Below, in pieces: positions 21,230 to 33,435 of a stretch of 64,000 nucleotides of DNA. The position numbers and the translations under genes are program-made. Origin of the DNA: Epiperipatus broadwayi (Eukaryota > Onychophora > Udeonychophora > Euonychophora > Peripatidae); the NCBI GenBank assembly GCA_028023455.1, contig JAQFVV010006208.1, forward strand, positions 6,554,963-6,618,962, written 5' to 3'. The notes beneath the pieces are model-generated. The model saw only the letters and a program-made list of their open reading frames with translations. It was not told the origin of the DNA and did not search any database. Numbering within the stretch: the stretch's first letter is position 1; each line of letters begins with the position of its first letter.

Positions 21230-23735
21230 TGAAAGTACAAATGAAGTAGGATGAATAAAAAGCAGGAAAACAATGTTGAGAACATTGAAAGCATATCAGA
21301 TAGAGCAGAAGGTTAATTATTTAATTAAATGGTAGATAGCAAATGCAAATAATCCAGATTTATGCCCCAATAAGTTTTCATTGTAATGAAGGTGCAGATT
21401 TTTATATGCATATACAAAAAGCTTTTGATCAGACCAAACAATATTTTAAAATTATTATGGGAGACATTGATGCTAGAATTGGTAAACAAATGAAAGATAA
21501 AAGTGTTGTAGGTAAATTTGGATATGATAATAGAAATGAGGGAGGACATAAACTTTTGGAGTTTGCAGAAAAAAAACAACTTTATATTACTAATTCTTTT
21601 TTGAGAAAAATGTTAAAAGGAAATGGACATGGAAGCATCCAAATGAAGGTACAACAGAATTGGTTATATTTTGACTAACAGAAAATACATATTTCAAGAT
21701 TGTAAGGTCCTTAATAAATTCAACACTGGAAGTGATCATCGATTAGTAAGATGCAAGATACATGCTAATGCAAAATTAGAGAGAGACTAAAATTATTAAG
21801 AAAAACAGTATTCACAGTTGACATTCCTAACCTTAAGAAACATTCCATTATCTTCTTCAAGACGTATAATAACTACTCTTTCTTATTGCATCACCAAATG
21901 TATACCATATAATAGTAAATTATCCATGCATTTTACTACTGTTACACAATGCTTTATTTACCACCCTTTTTTACAGTTTACAATTTCGATTGCCCCAGCA
22001 ATCTTATTCAGAACTTTATATCTCCTACTTCTGAATAAGATTGCTGAGGTAATCAAAACTGTAAACTGTAAAAAAGGATGGTAAATAAAGCATTGTGTAA
22101 CAGTAGTAAAATGCATGGACAATTTAGTATTATATAGAAACACTCCAGTGAATTTAAATTTTGTTTACAGATTTTGAACATAGTTCAGATTTAAATAAAA
22201 TTAGTAGGAAGATAATTGTTACACTTCTAAAAACAGGAACTAAATAAATGGTATAAAAAAGCAGCAATTGAACAGTAAAGTTTTGCTTAGATGACAATTT
22301 ATGAAGAAAAGAATGAATATAAAAAAAAATATGCAATAAAGAGCAATAAAAAGTATCTTCTACAACTACAATATCTTCTAATTTGCCCAGAATTTTAAAT
22401 AAAGAAGTGAGACACACAATTAAATCGATGAAGGGAAAAGCTTCAGGTAATGATGGAATTATAATCAACATAAGAAGCAGGTGAAAAAATAGACATTTTT
22501 TTTTAACAAAGTTATATTTCAAATGTCTAAATGATCAGGATGTACCACGTAATTAAAAAAAATGGAGTATTAATATTAACATTTTAAAAAGGAGATAAAG
22601 AAGATATTAGAAATAACAATCTTATCACTCTTTTATCAGTTCATATAAACTTTTTACCAAGATAATTACAACTCATTTCAGCAAATTTGGATTCTAACCA
22701 ACAAAAAGAACATACTGTATTTAAGTGTTTGATATCTAAATGTTGAGAGAAGTTATGAAAAGGATCCAATGAATATGCGTTGTTATTATGCTTTGGATTT
22801 GTAGATTATAAAAAGGCATTTGAATTTATAAACATCATCAAGATAGAGATCCAGGATATTGTCATATTCTGAAAATATTTATATAATAATACAACAGCAA
22901 TGATTAGATTATATAATATTAGAAAGAGTAAGATTGAGAAGGGTGTAAGATAGAGTGATGCTACATCTCTAAAACTTTAAAGCAGTTTTGCAAGAAGTAT
23001 ATTATCGATTAAAATGGGAAGGCAAGGGAATTAAAGTAAATGGGGATTATTTAAACCATCTAGATTTTGCAGATAATGTAACTGTTTTTGAAAATAATGC
23101 TTTAGAGCTGCAGGAAATGATGCAAGATTATGAGAAGAAAATAGGACTAAAAGTAAATGTTAAAAGGACTAAATTAATGATTAATAGATTTTCTCAATAA
23201 AAGAAAATAAAGATTGATAATAAATACAAATGCCTTGGTTAGATTATCATTATAGATGGTAACATAACAGATGAAATTAATTATAGAACTAAACTTACTT
23301 GAAGTGCTCTTGTCAAAAATAACTTAATATTAAAGGAAAATATGCTTATGTGTTTGAAAAAGGGGTTTAATAAAATGTATTATACCAGTTATTACTTATG
23401 GATATGAGACTTGAAAACTTAACAGAAGAATAATACAGAGAAATTACAAGAAGGGATTGAAAATGAAATACATGACTGAGAGAATAAATAGATACTAACA
23501 GAGATCATTGAAACAAAAATACATCTAGAAGATATATATCTAGAAGAGATGCTAATGTATATACAGTTAAAATCTTAAACTGGATTTCAAGAGTTGTAAA
23601 AGACCTAGAAAAAGACCACATATGAGATAGATGGTTAAAATATGCTAGAATGATGTCAAAAAGAAAGGCTAGAGATCATAAAAACTGAATTAATATTGGG
23701 GAGACCTTCCTCTTGCAGTGAGATTGAAAATAATA
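21230..23735 (+). pseudogene. RTE-like LINE, nearly full length, split by a nested insertion
   Basis: The plus strand shows, in order, an APE-type endonuclease (IQIYAP near 21350, GDIDARIG near 21464, a GSDHRLVRCKI block near 21731), then a reverse transcriptase and a C-terminal tail ending at LPLA-type sequence near 23720. The RT includes KGIKVNGDYLNHLDFADN near 23028, in which the catalytic FADD reads FADN. Multiple stops and frameshifts show it is dead. A 288-bp fold-back element (21848-22135) interrupts it between endonuclease and RT, and the frame resumes when the insertion and one 12-bp target copy are removed. Other copies of the same family lie at 14455, 34075, 49427, 62110 and 62975. 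Confidence 0.8.
21848..22135. mobile_element. Family C fold-back element nested in LINE, with target duplication
   Basis: Arms about 21920-22020 and 22028-22125 are close inverse copies (TTTACTACTGTTACACAATG and its inverse) around a loop of under 10 bp. The element is flanked by AGAAACATTCCA (21836-21847) and AGAAACACTCCA (22136-22147). The target is the LINE reading frame Leu-Lys-Lys-His-Ser, which continues correctly after the second copy. The plus arm carries a degraded CTGAATAAGATTGCT...AATCAAAAC motif. Confidence 0.85.
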
Positions 23736-24030
23736 TATGATATATTTCAATATGGAATTTTATTAAATTCTGTTAGATAATATAATTTATGCATTCTAAG
23801 CTTTCAAATGAAATATTTTATATAGATTTGAATATTTGGATAGGTTTTTAATACAAATTGTCTGCATAATAAGATATTTTAGTACAGTGCCTTGTATAAG
23901 TAGATAATATATATCATATGATGACATTATTCAATAATATAATCTTCAATTTAAATTCATCGTTTTATAAAATATATGCTTTTAACCTGAAGTCAAATGT
24001 CATGAATGTGGACTGTTTGATAAGCAGAAA
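23736..24030. other. Intron, no feature seen
   Basis: AT-rich, nothing recognised. Confidence 0.5.
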
Positions 24031-24034
24031 GATG

Positions 24035-24425
24035 TTCATTAAAACAGGCAAAACTCTCCATACAGTAGCACTACTCAGTGCAAGCCAGAGTAATCAATGG
24101 ATGCCAGAAGGCTTGTGCATAAAATTCCTATCTAGTACCTAATCATTCAATATCCCCGGACTAGTTTCTAGCTTGTGGCTTTCGTCAGTGAGGATCCTTG
24201 GATCTGATAGCACTGCACCTAGATCTTAGGATCTAATACACTCACGAAAGCCACAAGCTAGAAACTAGTCTGGGGATATTGGAAAGTAGCACTAGATAGG
24301 GATTTTATCACAACCTTCTCTCCATGATTACTCTGCTTCACTGAATGGCACTACTGTATGAGAGTATGCCTGTTTTATTAACAGTTATGAGCAAGCATAA
24401 GAAATGGTGATCATGTGATGTTTAC
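24035..24425. mobile_element. Family A fold-back with motif on both strands
   Basis: Left arm about 24040-24215, right arm about 24225-24425. The left arm contains the inverse of the full hammerhead-like motif (CTTGTGGCTTTCGTCAGTGAGG at about 24170-24191). The right arm contains a direct copy with CTCACGA in place of CTGATGA, then AGCCACAAGCT, GAAAC, TAGTC and TGGGG (24241-24284). The right arm has many small deletions. Confidence 0.75.
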
Positions 24426-24584
24426 TGACAGAAAGGATACTCACCATAAAGTTAGAGCCACAACAGATATGAATGGTGAACTGAGAATTCAGATCTATAA
24501 GTCTAAAAGTTTGGATAAAGAAAATAATTCATAACCATTATCTACTGAAAATGATTGATTGTTTGTGGTGTATATTGCCATAAC
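24426..24584 (+). mobile_element. Family A interior sequence
   Basis: Matches the family A interior at 7165-7320 (GATGTTT, TACTCACC, GATCTATAAG and GGATAAAGAAAA), linking the two fold-backs at 24035 and 24585 into one larger array. Confidence 0.4.
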
Positions 24585-24906
24585 TACTGTTATGAAACAG
24601 GCAAAACTCACTATATATATTGCCACACACAGCAAGCTAGAGTAATCAATGGATGCCAGAAAAGCTTGTGTATAAAATACCCATCTAGTGCCTACTCATC
24701 CAATATCCCCAGACTAGTTTCTGGCTTAGGATGCAGTGCTCTCAGATCCAAGACTTCTCACTGATGAAAGCCACAAGCTAGAAACTAGTCTGGGTATATT
24801 GGATGAGTAGGCATTAGATAGGGATTTTATGCACAAACCTTCCTGCATCCATTGATTACTATGGCTTGCATTGAGTGACGCTATTGTATGGACAGTTTTA
24901 CCTCTG
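24585..24906. mobile_element. Family A fold-back element
   Basis: Left arm about 24595-24725 (variant GCCACACACAGCAAGCT) and right arm about 24770-24905 (variant TTGCATTGAGTGACGC). The two arms thus belong to two subtypes, so this palindrome was not made by simple fold-back copying of one arm, or has exchanged sequence since. The centre holds the motif at 24746-24804. Confidence 0.75.
24746..24804 (+). ncRNA. Hammerhead-like motif, family A
   Basis: Outer stem I ATCCAA/TTGGAT (six pairs), inner stem I TCTCA/TGGGT, core CTGATGA at 24761-24767, stem II AGC-CACAA-GCT (with an unpaired A on each side), GAAAC at 24781-24785, stem III AC/GT with a TA loop, and cleavage triplet GTC at 24788-24790. 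All catalytic core bases are present. The A-A at the base of stem II departs from the usual G-C pair. Confidence 0.55.
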
Positions 24907-25254
24907 TGCAAAATTAGAAATCATTAGTTTTTGCTTATTTTACAATTATTAGGCAAGTATAATTTAATAAAACAAATTATTGGGAAAACAGTGAAATGAA
25001 TGATGTTGAATTTTCATAACATTAGGAAATGTAGCACAATAAGACTGCATACATATTTTTTATGCATTTATTTATTTATGCTTTTATCTATTTAAAAATA
25101 TATATCTTAAAAAATGAAGTAAAACGGTTTCATTTGTTAAAAAAAAAAAATTAAATGCATTCTACTTAAATAAAAATATTTCTGAAAAATCTAATAAAAT
25201 AACATTTTCTCAAATCATTTTAAAAATCCTTTATAATAAAGCTTAAAAAATATA
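24907..25254. other. Intron, no feature seen
   Basis: AT-rich with a run of A at 25140-25150. Confidence 0.5.
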
Positions 25255-25545
25255 CTAAATTAATTTTTTAATTTTTTTTATCCAATCAACTTTTTTTTTC
25301 TTTCCTTTAACCAATTTTTTTTCCTTTTTTTTAAATATTGCTATTTTTAATTCCCCCCCCCCCCCCAAACCAAACCTCCCCCCCCCAAAACAAAAAAAAC
25401 AACCTAAACTAAAAAAAACCCCCAACACCACACCCCCCCCCCCCCCCCACCCCCCCCACCCAAAAAAAAGAAAACCCCAAACCCCCCAAAACATCTCATA
25501 TCCCGCCCATGTTAATTAAAAAAAAAAAAAAAAAAAGAGAACAAG
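25255..25545. repeat. Homopolymer-rich low-complexity tract, nearly free of G
   Basis: T runs, then C runs of up to about 17, then A runs, with hardly a G across about 270 bases on the plus strand. The glycine- and tryptophan-rich minus-strand frame at 25255-25494 is a product of these C runs and is not a gene. The tract may be real simple sequence or a sequencing or assembly fault. Confidence 0.8.
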
Positions 25546-27515
25546 CAGGAAATGCCAATAAAATAACACAAAAAAAAAAATTTAAAATTCAAATTTTACA
25601 ATTTCAAAAGGAAGAAGGGTAAAAGGTGAGGGGGAGAAGAGAAACTTTCCATTATAAATTTAAGAATTTTATATAAATATAAAATTGAAACTGAATTTGT
25701 ATTTGTGTTGGATATAGGGATGAACCCACCGAAGAATGGTGATTAATAAAAAAAAAGAAGATTTTTAAAAATCATTTTTTCATATTTGTGGGCCCGTAAA
25801 CAAGTATATGAGGTAGAGTATGTTAAATATTGTATCATGAAAACAGATCTTTAGTATCATAGAAGACATTATCTGCAAGTCAGCTGTCATGTGACAATTA
25901 TTTCTATTATGCCTTTCTGGTGTACCAGTAAATTTTTGGAAATTAAAGTCTGCTTATCAAAAACAGTCTAATTAAATGATTAATAGATAGGTTTTTAAGC
26001 ATTTAAAAGATAAAGTTTTATAGTTCACCTGTTATATGTCAAGGCAAAAACTAAGATCATTATTGCTTATATGAGGGTTTTAGTAGCTTTTTACGACTAC
26101 AGTAAATGCTAACAGTATTAGCTGTTGAGAAAATTATTAAAATGAGTAATAATTATTTTTTGCAAATAATAATTTTAACACAAACTCTGGAATTTTATGC
26201 AAGGCTTGAGATAATGAATCCAGTTTCATTTATAGAATTTTGATTTAATTTAGGCTTGTTCAAAATGATATTTTTGATAAACATCTTTATTATTGTCATG
26301 CATAGTAGAAATCAGCTTTACAAGAATAGGTTGAGTTACATCAACTTAATTGATCAAAATTTGCAAATTTATAAAGTTTAATAAAAATATGTATATATAC
26401 ACTAATTCTGAACATTATATATTGTAAAAGCCTGACAATGTCACTTACATAAATACATGTAATGTAAATTGTATAACAAACATAAATTTCTTATTGTAGC
26501 AAGACTTTACACTGCTGATGGAAAGGCCATCATTTTTATAATAGTTTTTTTAAATTGGTTGTTTTAACATATTTCAATCATGCATGGTATTACTGTGGAT
26601 CTGTGACCTATGCGATATCAAACTACACGACTTCAATTATATACTAACCAAAACTAAATGTAAATACTATACCATAGCATTTACCCCTCCCATTAAATAT
26701 CACATTTCAAACATGAATTTATGTACTGTGATCACATTTTCTTTGCGATTTAAATACTATAACTATTCAGTTCTGTACTGTAATTAAAAACACGTACTGA
26801 TTTTTTTCCAAGCATTTTTTCTTTCGAATAGTTTTATTTCAATACTATATTTTTTTAGGATCTAGAAATATACTTCACCTATGGAAATACCACCATTTTT
26901 GTAATAGTTTTTTTTTTCATTGGTTGCTTTAACAAATTACTTCCCTTGCCTAAAATGCTTCATAAAAAAATTATGGTTTATTAATAGTGGAACAAGTAAT
27001 TATTTTTTTCCTTGAAAAATACATCTTCTAACAAAGAAATGTTTAACTCAAATATCATGACAGCATTATGGACAAACATACATTCACATGGATTTTAGCA
27101 ATATTTAAAATTGATTAATATATTATCTCACAGTTAATTAAAATTTGAAGTCTAAATATTTAGCATATGCATTCATATTCATGCATAAATATGAATGCAT
27201 GCACATGAATATAATTACATGAATTCACATACATACATATCCATTAATAAATGTAATTAAATATATTTATGTAGCTATAGTTAATGTTTTTGAGGTATAG
27301 TAATTAGTGCAATTACGTTGGATTAAAATGTAAACTGAATAAAATTTAAGAATTATTTTTAGGTTCCATTTAAGAAGTCAGTATTAGTAATTTCTAACTA
27401 TAAGGATGACAAAAAAAAATTAAATCCTCATTAACCAGCAATTGACAATCTTGAGTAATAATGTATATTCTTATTCTTCTCCTTTACTTTCTTTGCATTT
27501 CTTCATATATTTATA
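25546..27515. other. Intron, with one diverged direct repeat
   Basis: No exon recognised. About 75 bp near 26500-26575 (ATCATTTTTATAATAGTTTTT, then ATTGGTTGTTTTAAC) recurs in direct orientation at about 26870-26940. A small hairpin with arms GCATTCATATT/AATATGAATGC lies at about 27170-27200. Confidence 0.5.
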
Positions 27516-27517
27516 TA

Positions 27518-27755
27518 GTTTATAATAACTCCCCTCATATACACCTTAATGAAAATTTTTTTAAATATATTTCTTTTATTTTCCTGACAGTTTTGACTAT
27601 CCTGCAGTCTTCATCAGAGCTACAATATTGAATATAATAGGCAGTTGAGTGTGAAATAATTTCTATTTACAATATTGAATATTGAAATGTCAGCAAAATA
27701 AATATATTTACATTTTTTTGCATTAAAGTATATATGAGGGGAGTTATTATAAACA
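27518..27755. mobile_element. Family D-type element with 30-bp inverted ends
   Basis: GTTTATAATAACTCCCCTCATATA at about 27520 is inverted at 27732-27755. Inside, on the minus strand, is CTGATGAA-GACTG-CAGGA-TAGTC-AAAAC (27585-27616), the family D core with GAAA changed to AAAA. Confidence 0.6.
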
Positions 27756-28352
27756 ATATATATTGAGTAATAATGCCTTTTTTTTTATTATTTCTCTATT
27801 TGAGATCGTTGAAGAGACTTTTTTTACTGCAGTGGATTATATATTTTATCCAATATATTTAAATACAGTTATTTGACAGTATTTAATTAAATATAATGCA
27901 AGTTTTTTGATCAGAATTGCTTGCCAAGATTGGCTGCTTAAATAAATTGGCTATGGATAAGCTATCTGAAAAAAGAAAAAAAACCCGTAAAGTTTCTTAA
28001 AAATAATTTTACCCAGACCAGATTTAGACTTTCGATTGTAGTCATGGCAAGTTTCTGCATCACTTAAAAAATCAGAAATTTGAATGAATACGTTTGGGTC
28101 TCTTTTGATTAAGCAACCTAGATTTGTCTGTACTGAATGATGTTAAATATCTAATCACTTCTTTATTTTTCTGAATGCGAGTATAGGTGTGAATGTAATG
28201 TACTGAGATTTAATTAAAGAATGAAAGAAAAGAATTGTTCAAAAGTAATCAAATTATTGTTATTTATATATAGTTATTATATATTTTTTTAAAAATTTAT
28301 TTTTAAAATAAATTAATGAAATTATTAATTATATGTGTTTCTTCTTCCACAG
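27756..28352. other. Intron, 3' end before FN3 exon
   Basis: Nothing coding. CTTCTTCCACAG forms the acceptor, with AG at 28351-28352. Confidence 0.55.
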
Positions 28353-28655
28353 GAGTACCTGAACCTCCAAGTCAACCAAAAGTTCAAATGATATCAAGTA
28401 ATTCTTCTGTTCTAATTTGGGAACCACCTGAAAATGATGGTGGCAGTCCAGTTCTTGGATATTATGCAGAGAGACGACACAATTACAGTCCTCAGTGGAT
28501 TAAAATGAATAGAGAAATTGTTGTCGATTCTGTATATAATGTGACAGATATGATTAAAAACGCTAACTATGAATTTAGAATTATAGCTGTCAATAAAGCC
28601 GGTGAAAGCATACCTGGAGTTGCATCTCTTCCATTAAAAGCCGTTGCACCACTTG
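28353..28655 (+). CDS. Exon: FN3 domain (type B)
   Basis: This 303-bp exon lies between AG at 28351-28352 and GT at 28656-28657, phase 1 at both ends. It is one complete fibronectin type III domain of 101 residues: EPPSQPKV, SSVLIWEPPENDGGS, YYAERRHNYSPQWI, then YEFRIIAVNKAGES. It follows the type A FN3 of the preceding exon directly in frame. Its ERR...SP.WI and NKAGES signatures match the FN3 at 56999, not the neighbouring type A domains, which shows the alternating A-B order. In titin/twitchin proteins FN3 pairs lie in the thick-filament region; that role is inferred. Confidence 0.9.
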
Positions 28656-29538
28656 GTAAATGTTTATTGTTTTCAATTATAATTCGTTGATGTAAACAGT
28701 AATTCTAGTGTTTTTAAATTTATTATAGAAATATATTTGATTAGGATGTTCTCTTGTATGATAAATTTGTATGTGTTATGTCCACACATTACTGTTTTGT
28801 CTACACCTTACTATATCTTACAGTCTGGACCCTTATCGGAGAGCTTTACTGTTCCCTGCCTGAATTCCAATAATAACTCAACACTACTTTGGTTGAATCT
28901 AGTGCATTTGATCAATCTAACAATACTTTAATACATTAACTGACAATAATTATTAGAATAACTTTACATTTTACATACATATATACACATAAGCCCATAG
29001 GCATACATAATAATAATAAAGATCATTCTGACCTGTTTAATCCTTAGCCTGCTTTTCCATGTCCAGAGGCAAGCTTTCTGCTCTAGAAGTTACTGGGCAA
29101 AAGGGAATGTCCAGTACCCAAATTTTAGTCCATCCACCCATTGAGCTCCTCGTTAACTGTTTTCTTTTTTCTCCTCCAACTTGCATATCTTCTTTCATTG
29201 TTTCTTTCCTACAGCTGATTATTTAGTATTCCCACTCATCTGATAAGGTAGTTATTTCTCTAAGTGCACACATGTTGGATTCCAGAATATTTTATCTTTT
29301 GTTAATTTTAATTACGAGTTATTAATGAAACTTAAATTTTTGTTATCAACGGCAGAAATCTGACTCTCATTCCTTTTATTATTATAAGTACATTTTTATC
29401 TTGTTACCACTAATTTAACTTTTCTGCTGTAATTAGAATATAATCTTTATTCTAATATTATAACTTCTAACTATTTTTTATTTATTTATAAATAATTTTA
29501 TTGAAAAACCATATGTAATAATGATACAAATGTAAATC
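28656..29538. other. Intron, no feature seen
   Basis: No coding frame. 28790-28880 and 29040-29150 are somewhat less AT-rich but match nothing recognised. Confidence 0.5.
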
Positions 29539-29539
29539 A

Positions 29540-30180
29540 AAAATAATAGTTATCCATGTTGCTCAGGCAACCAGATGGTCTGATGTGGTCACTGGTATTG
29601 TTTAATCCAGATTAATCAGGCTCCACATGTTGTCAAATAAAAATCTGGATGAGATGATTCTGTCCTTATGGCGAAATTCCTTCAGCTTGGAAATGAATGT
29701 GTCTTCAGGCTTGGGATGAGGAATGGTAAACTTGATGTGATTTCTGGCCATCCAGGTGGCATAAGTGATAAAGGTTGAGAGTCTTGTGGTGACATAATCC
29801 CTGGACAGGAAGCAGCTCTTGATATTTAAAATTTTGTTCAGGGAAATGTGGCAGTTGTGAGTAATGAAAGTTCTGATTTTGTCATATGCTGGGCAATCAT
29901 TTATCATGTGATCAAAGTTTTCAGAGGTTCTGTGGCAGTTGTGTTATGTAGGATCTATGTTCTTGAGGAATCTCCTGTAGTGCAGGAACCAGTTCGTCTG
30001 GAGTGAATTCAGGTTGATTTTCACTAGAAAGTCCAGGAACCTTGGCTCCAGCTTGAAATGCCTGAAAAACCTGGTGACCACCTGATTGTTACCACCAAGG
30101 TAAGGAATGGTAGAGTTTTGTGTGGGAAATAGCAGGTTATGATCATTCCATTTATTTAAAAGATAAATCATTTAATTCTA
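29540..30180 (-). pseudogene. LINE remnant, C-terminal region with a zinc-knuckle-like motif
   Basis: Two minus-strand frames (30171-29944 and 29907-29602) are separated by a stop near 29943 and read as one protein end. Residues NWFLHYRRFLKN are followed by a cysteine/histidine cluster (HNCHRTSENFDHMINDCP), then YDKIRTFIT. That order, with a C..H..C-P cluster after the RT, is typical of the C-terminus of many LINEs. The subfamily differs from the RTE-like copies. The RT core itself is not present. Confidence 0.55.
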
Positions 30181-30489
30181 CGATTATTTATTTATTACTA
30201 CCTTTATATGTATGTATTTGCATGTATCCACATGCATACATATCAGTATGGGTTTCAGAAATTGGATCTACCCACAATATTTATTATGTAGGATGATTGT
30301 AGATATTACATTTATCATAAATAATTTGAATAAAGACTAATTGTATTTAAATTATCAAATATGACAGTAGTATTGATATAATCAAACATTAAAGCTATTT
30401 GCAGATTTATTTAAATGATTCTTTGGGCATCTTGCTTGTAAATTGTCATAATAATATATTTGGGTTGGTTCCATGAATAGGATTACATA
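30181..30489. other. Intron, no feature seen
   Basis: AT-rich, nothing recognised. Confidence 0.5.
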
Positions 30490-31720
30490 TATATATTGTA
30501 ACAGTCAGATTTGTACACTCATGCAACAAAATTCAGAGCCCAAGCAAAATATACCAAAGCTGACCGTAGTGAGGTGGTTGAGACCTCTAATCCAACCAAA
30601 CTCCAACTCATCTGCCAGTACTCCAAATTTAACACCTTATGAGTGACATTCCTGGGGCTACACTCAGTTCTCCTTTAACCGCGAGCCGACATAGAACAGG
30701 GAGAAACACGAGACTTAAGGTCATTACTAACCTTACTAAATAAGTGATATATATAACACTCAACACTCTATTAATCTTAAATACTAGACATACACATATA
30801 GCATATAAACTCATTAAGAAATTGGAGTAATGAACTGTGACATTTAATAATATACTGTGGATTGGATAAAATACTATGGATTGGATAAGATACTGTGGTT
30901 TGGTTTGATCTAGAGTCTGAGCAAGAAAGATATACAACAGTTTATATTTAAAAAAGATTTATTAAAACAATAATAAATGATCTAACACAAAATATCATAA
31001 TGGCAGGGATTGTATAATCTTCACAAGGTATTCAATACAGGCAAGCATGTTACAATAGTTGGGACTGTTATCAAGTACATCTGTTCCCTTTTAAACATAT
31101 TACAATACATGTGTGTGTGAGTTATAGAGGTCATGCCTAATTATTTAATATGCTCATCTTATGAACTTGACTTGCTTAAGTTAGAAGTTGATACTTTAGT
31201 AGAGATGATGATGAGTACAGCCAGTTTTAAAGACTGTTATATATATAAATTAACTGAGCAACTAAATAAACTCAGAATCATGCAGATTCAAACTGATAAC
31301 CCAGATTCAAACTCCAGTCTAAAGCTGAATGATTAATTAATATGGGAAAAAGAACTGGTTACCATTAGGTCCACATATATGCGCTATGGCGCTATATAAA
31401 ATATTAAAGAAATAAACTTGCAGTGCGAGTGTGTGATTCTTCAAGAGTTTCAGCATCAAATGCTCGGTTTGCTCTGAGACCGACGGTTTGCTGCTATTGA
31501 TGTATGAACATAAAGTTCAGGAAGTCGGATTGGCTTTAGGAAAAATCTGGGTCCTCACGCCCCCAGTTCTAATGAAGATAGCCATAACCCGAACTAAATA
31601 AAGAGGCGGTTTGTTACCGTGAACCCTTGCCAGAGGCAGCAAAATGTAACACATATAAGTGTACTATATAAAAACACACCCGCAATGCACGCAATATATA
31701 TATAAAAAGCAATAAGTATG
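30490..31720. other. Block of atypical composition, possible LTR-element remnant
   Basis: Parts of this block (30500-30720 and 31430-31650) are clearly less AT-rich than the surrounding intron. TGTAACA occurs near both edges (about 30498 and 31645), the second just after the purine-rich CAGAGGCAGCAAAA, which is how an LTR start next to a polypurine tract can look. No gag, protease or RT frame is seen. The 67-codon frame at 31133-31336 is unrecognised. The LTR idea is weak inference. Confidence 0.25.
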
Positions 31721-32559
31721 CATATAATTAATTGCGCCTAAAATAGATAGCCTTTATCTGTCAAGCTAATTCAACACAGTTCTTAAAATTAGCATTATAA
31801 GTATGCTAATAAAATGGGCTTAAACTACATAAAAATAATCTAGTTAAGATCCTGAATCTGCATATAAATATTCTTAATTAAGGAGGGAAAGTATATTCGA
31901 TGGGACTTAATACAAACATTAGCAAATATACTTTATCATCTCTAGACAATATATATATATATCCCCTTCCAACTAATAAATATCAAAGGTTATAATATAA
32001 GATCGGTTAAGCAAATCTTAAAAAAAATACGATTTTACAATGTATATATAACTATGATAACAATGAGTGGTTAGCGCATTCGTTTATTACCAATATTATA
32101 ATTTCGAAACAATGATTTAATAAAATAAACAAGGCTTTTAAAATTACAATTATCTCCTTTATAAATTACTTACTTAGTTTCATTGTTTCGAAATCTGAGC
32201 ATATTATCACATATTAAACATAACAAAATGCATTTAAACAAAATATTAAAATTACTGAAATTTGGCAAGACCGTTAGTTTGTAGGAATTGAAGAGAATAA
32301 ATTTCGGACATTTAACGAGTATAAAAAAAAATATGAAATCTTTTAATTCATAAAAGATTTCAGCAGTTTATAAAATTAAAGTAAGTGAGCTTTTTTTCTT
32401 TTACATTATAGATAAAGTTACACAGACTGATAGTTTCTTTTTATAAGAGGGTAAAATTGAAAGAGTTTTTATAATTTAGATAGAACATTCTTTTTAAAGT
32501 GTTATAAGAATTTATAGATTAAAGTTCATACCGCAGCTTCTTTTTAAAAATGATTACCA
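31721..32559. other. Intron, no feature seen
   Basis: Short TA run near 31950. Nothing recognised. Confidence 0.5.
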
Positions 32560-32790
32560 TCTCTCTCTGCCTCCTTGAGTGGACTTGAAGCGTATATCAA
32601 TGATAGTGGTTGGAATAGGGTGTCTGACAGCATCATAATCTTCAGTGGCCTTTCAGATAGGTTAAATTTCTTCATATTCTCCATGCAGGTTGCTGGAAAG
32701 TCTATTCAAAGGAATGTTTAGAGGAACTGAGAGTAGGCATCTGGCTCCAGAGCCAGTAAATATATTATTTTACTCGATCATTTTGGATTC
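32560..32790 (-). other. GC-richer block with short coding-like frame
   Basis: On the minus strand about 33 codons ending at about 32555 read like protein (ATEDYDAVRHPIPTT, then IRFKSTQGG). They share a weak pattern and a short DNA match (ACGCTTCAAG against GCGCTTCAAG) with the minus-strand frame at 37792-38013. No family recognised. Confidence 0.25.
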
Positions 32791-33290
32791 TGGTCTCCAC
32801 AACAATTTTCAGAAAAAAAAAGCTAATGAGTGAATTTCAAAAAAAATCTGCAATATTTATATTCCCTAGATCAAAAGCCAGTGACTATCTATTTTAAAAC
32901 ACAATTCAGACTTTCCTCTAAGTTTTACAGCAGTCTGTCTCTTTTGATTCTAATCTCTCTTTTTTTTTATCTTGTTGCCAAATTTTTACTGGTTTGATCT
33001 GGGAAAAGAAATTCATTACAATCGTAATGAATGAGCTCTAAAACAATGTCAATAACCTAGGGACCATCTGATTCCACCTGCGAATTATTCTAAATAATCT
33101 TATTACCAATCTGTGAATTTCGCATGTGATTTATAATTTACTTAAACCAAACTTGTTAAAGGATATTTAGCCACATTTTCTAAACAAAATAACCCTTATA
33201 CAATATATTATTTATAGAAATGCTGCGATATATCCATACAAAAATTAATATCATTATCATTTACAGGTGCTTGTACGTGTGACAATAAAC
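32791..33290. other. Intron, no feature seen
   Basis: AT-rich, nothing recognised. Confidence 0.5.
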
Positions 33291-33294
33291 ATAC

Positions 33295-33435
33295 AATTGT
33301 TTGAATACATATAAAACTGTGATTACATATATAACTGTATAAATGAATATATCGCTGTGTGGACACATACAACTGTGTAAACATATATATACAGCTGTGT
33401 AAAGGCATATAACACTGAGTGGATACATATACACG
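33295..33435. repeat. Degenerate tandem repeat, unit about 20 bp
   Basis: Six or seven imperfect units of the form ACATATAnAACTGTGTnnA follow one another. The tyrosine- and histidine-rich minus-strand frame at 33208-33408 comes from this repeat. Confidence 0.7.

Noticed and set aside
25255-25494. Gly/Trp-rich minus-strand frame
   Set aside because: Produced by C and A homopolymers in a low-complexity tract.
31133-31336. A 67-residue protein gene
   Set aside because: Unrecognised, AT-driven composition, no supporting signals; left as part of an unknown block.
33208-33408. His/Tyr-rich minus-strand protein
   Set aside because: Translation of a degenerate 20-bp tandem repeat.
33295-33435. CRISPR-like regular repeat
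   Set aside because: Units are contiguous and degenerate with no spacers, so it is a minisatellite.
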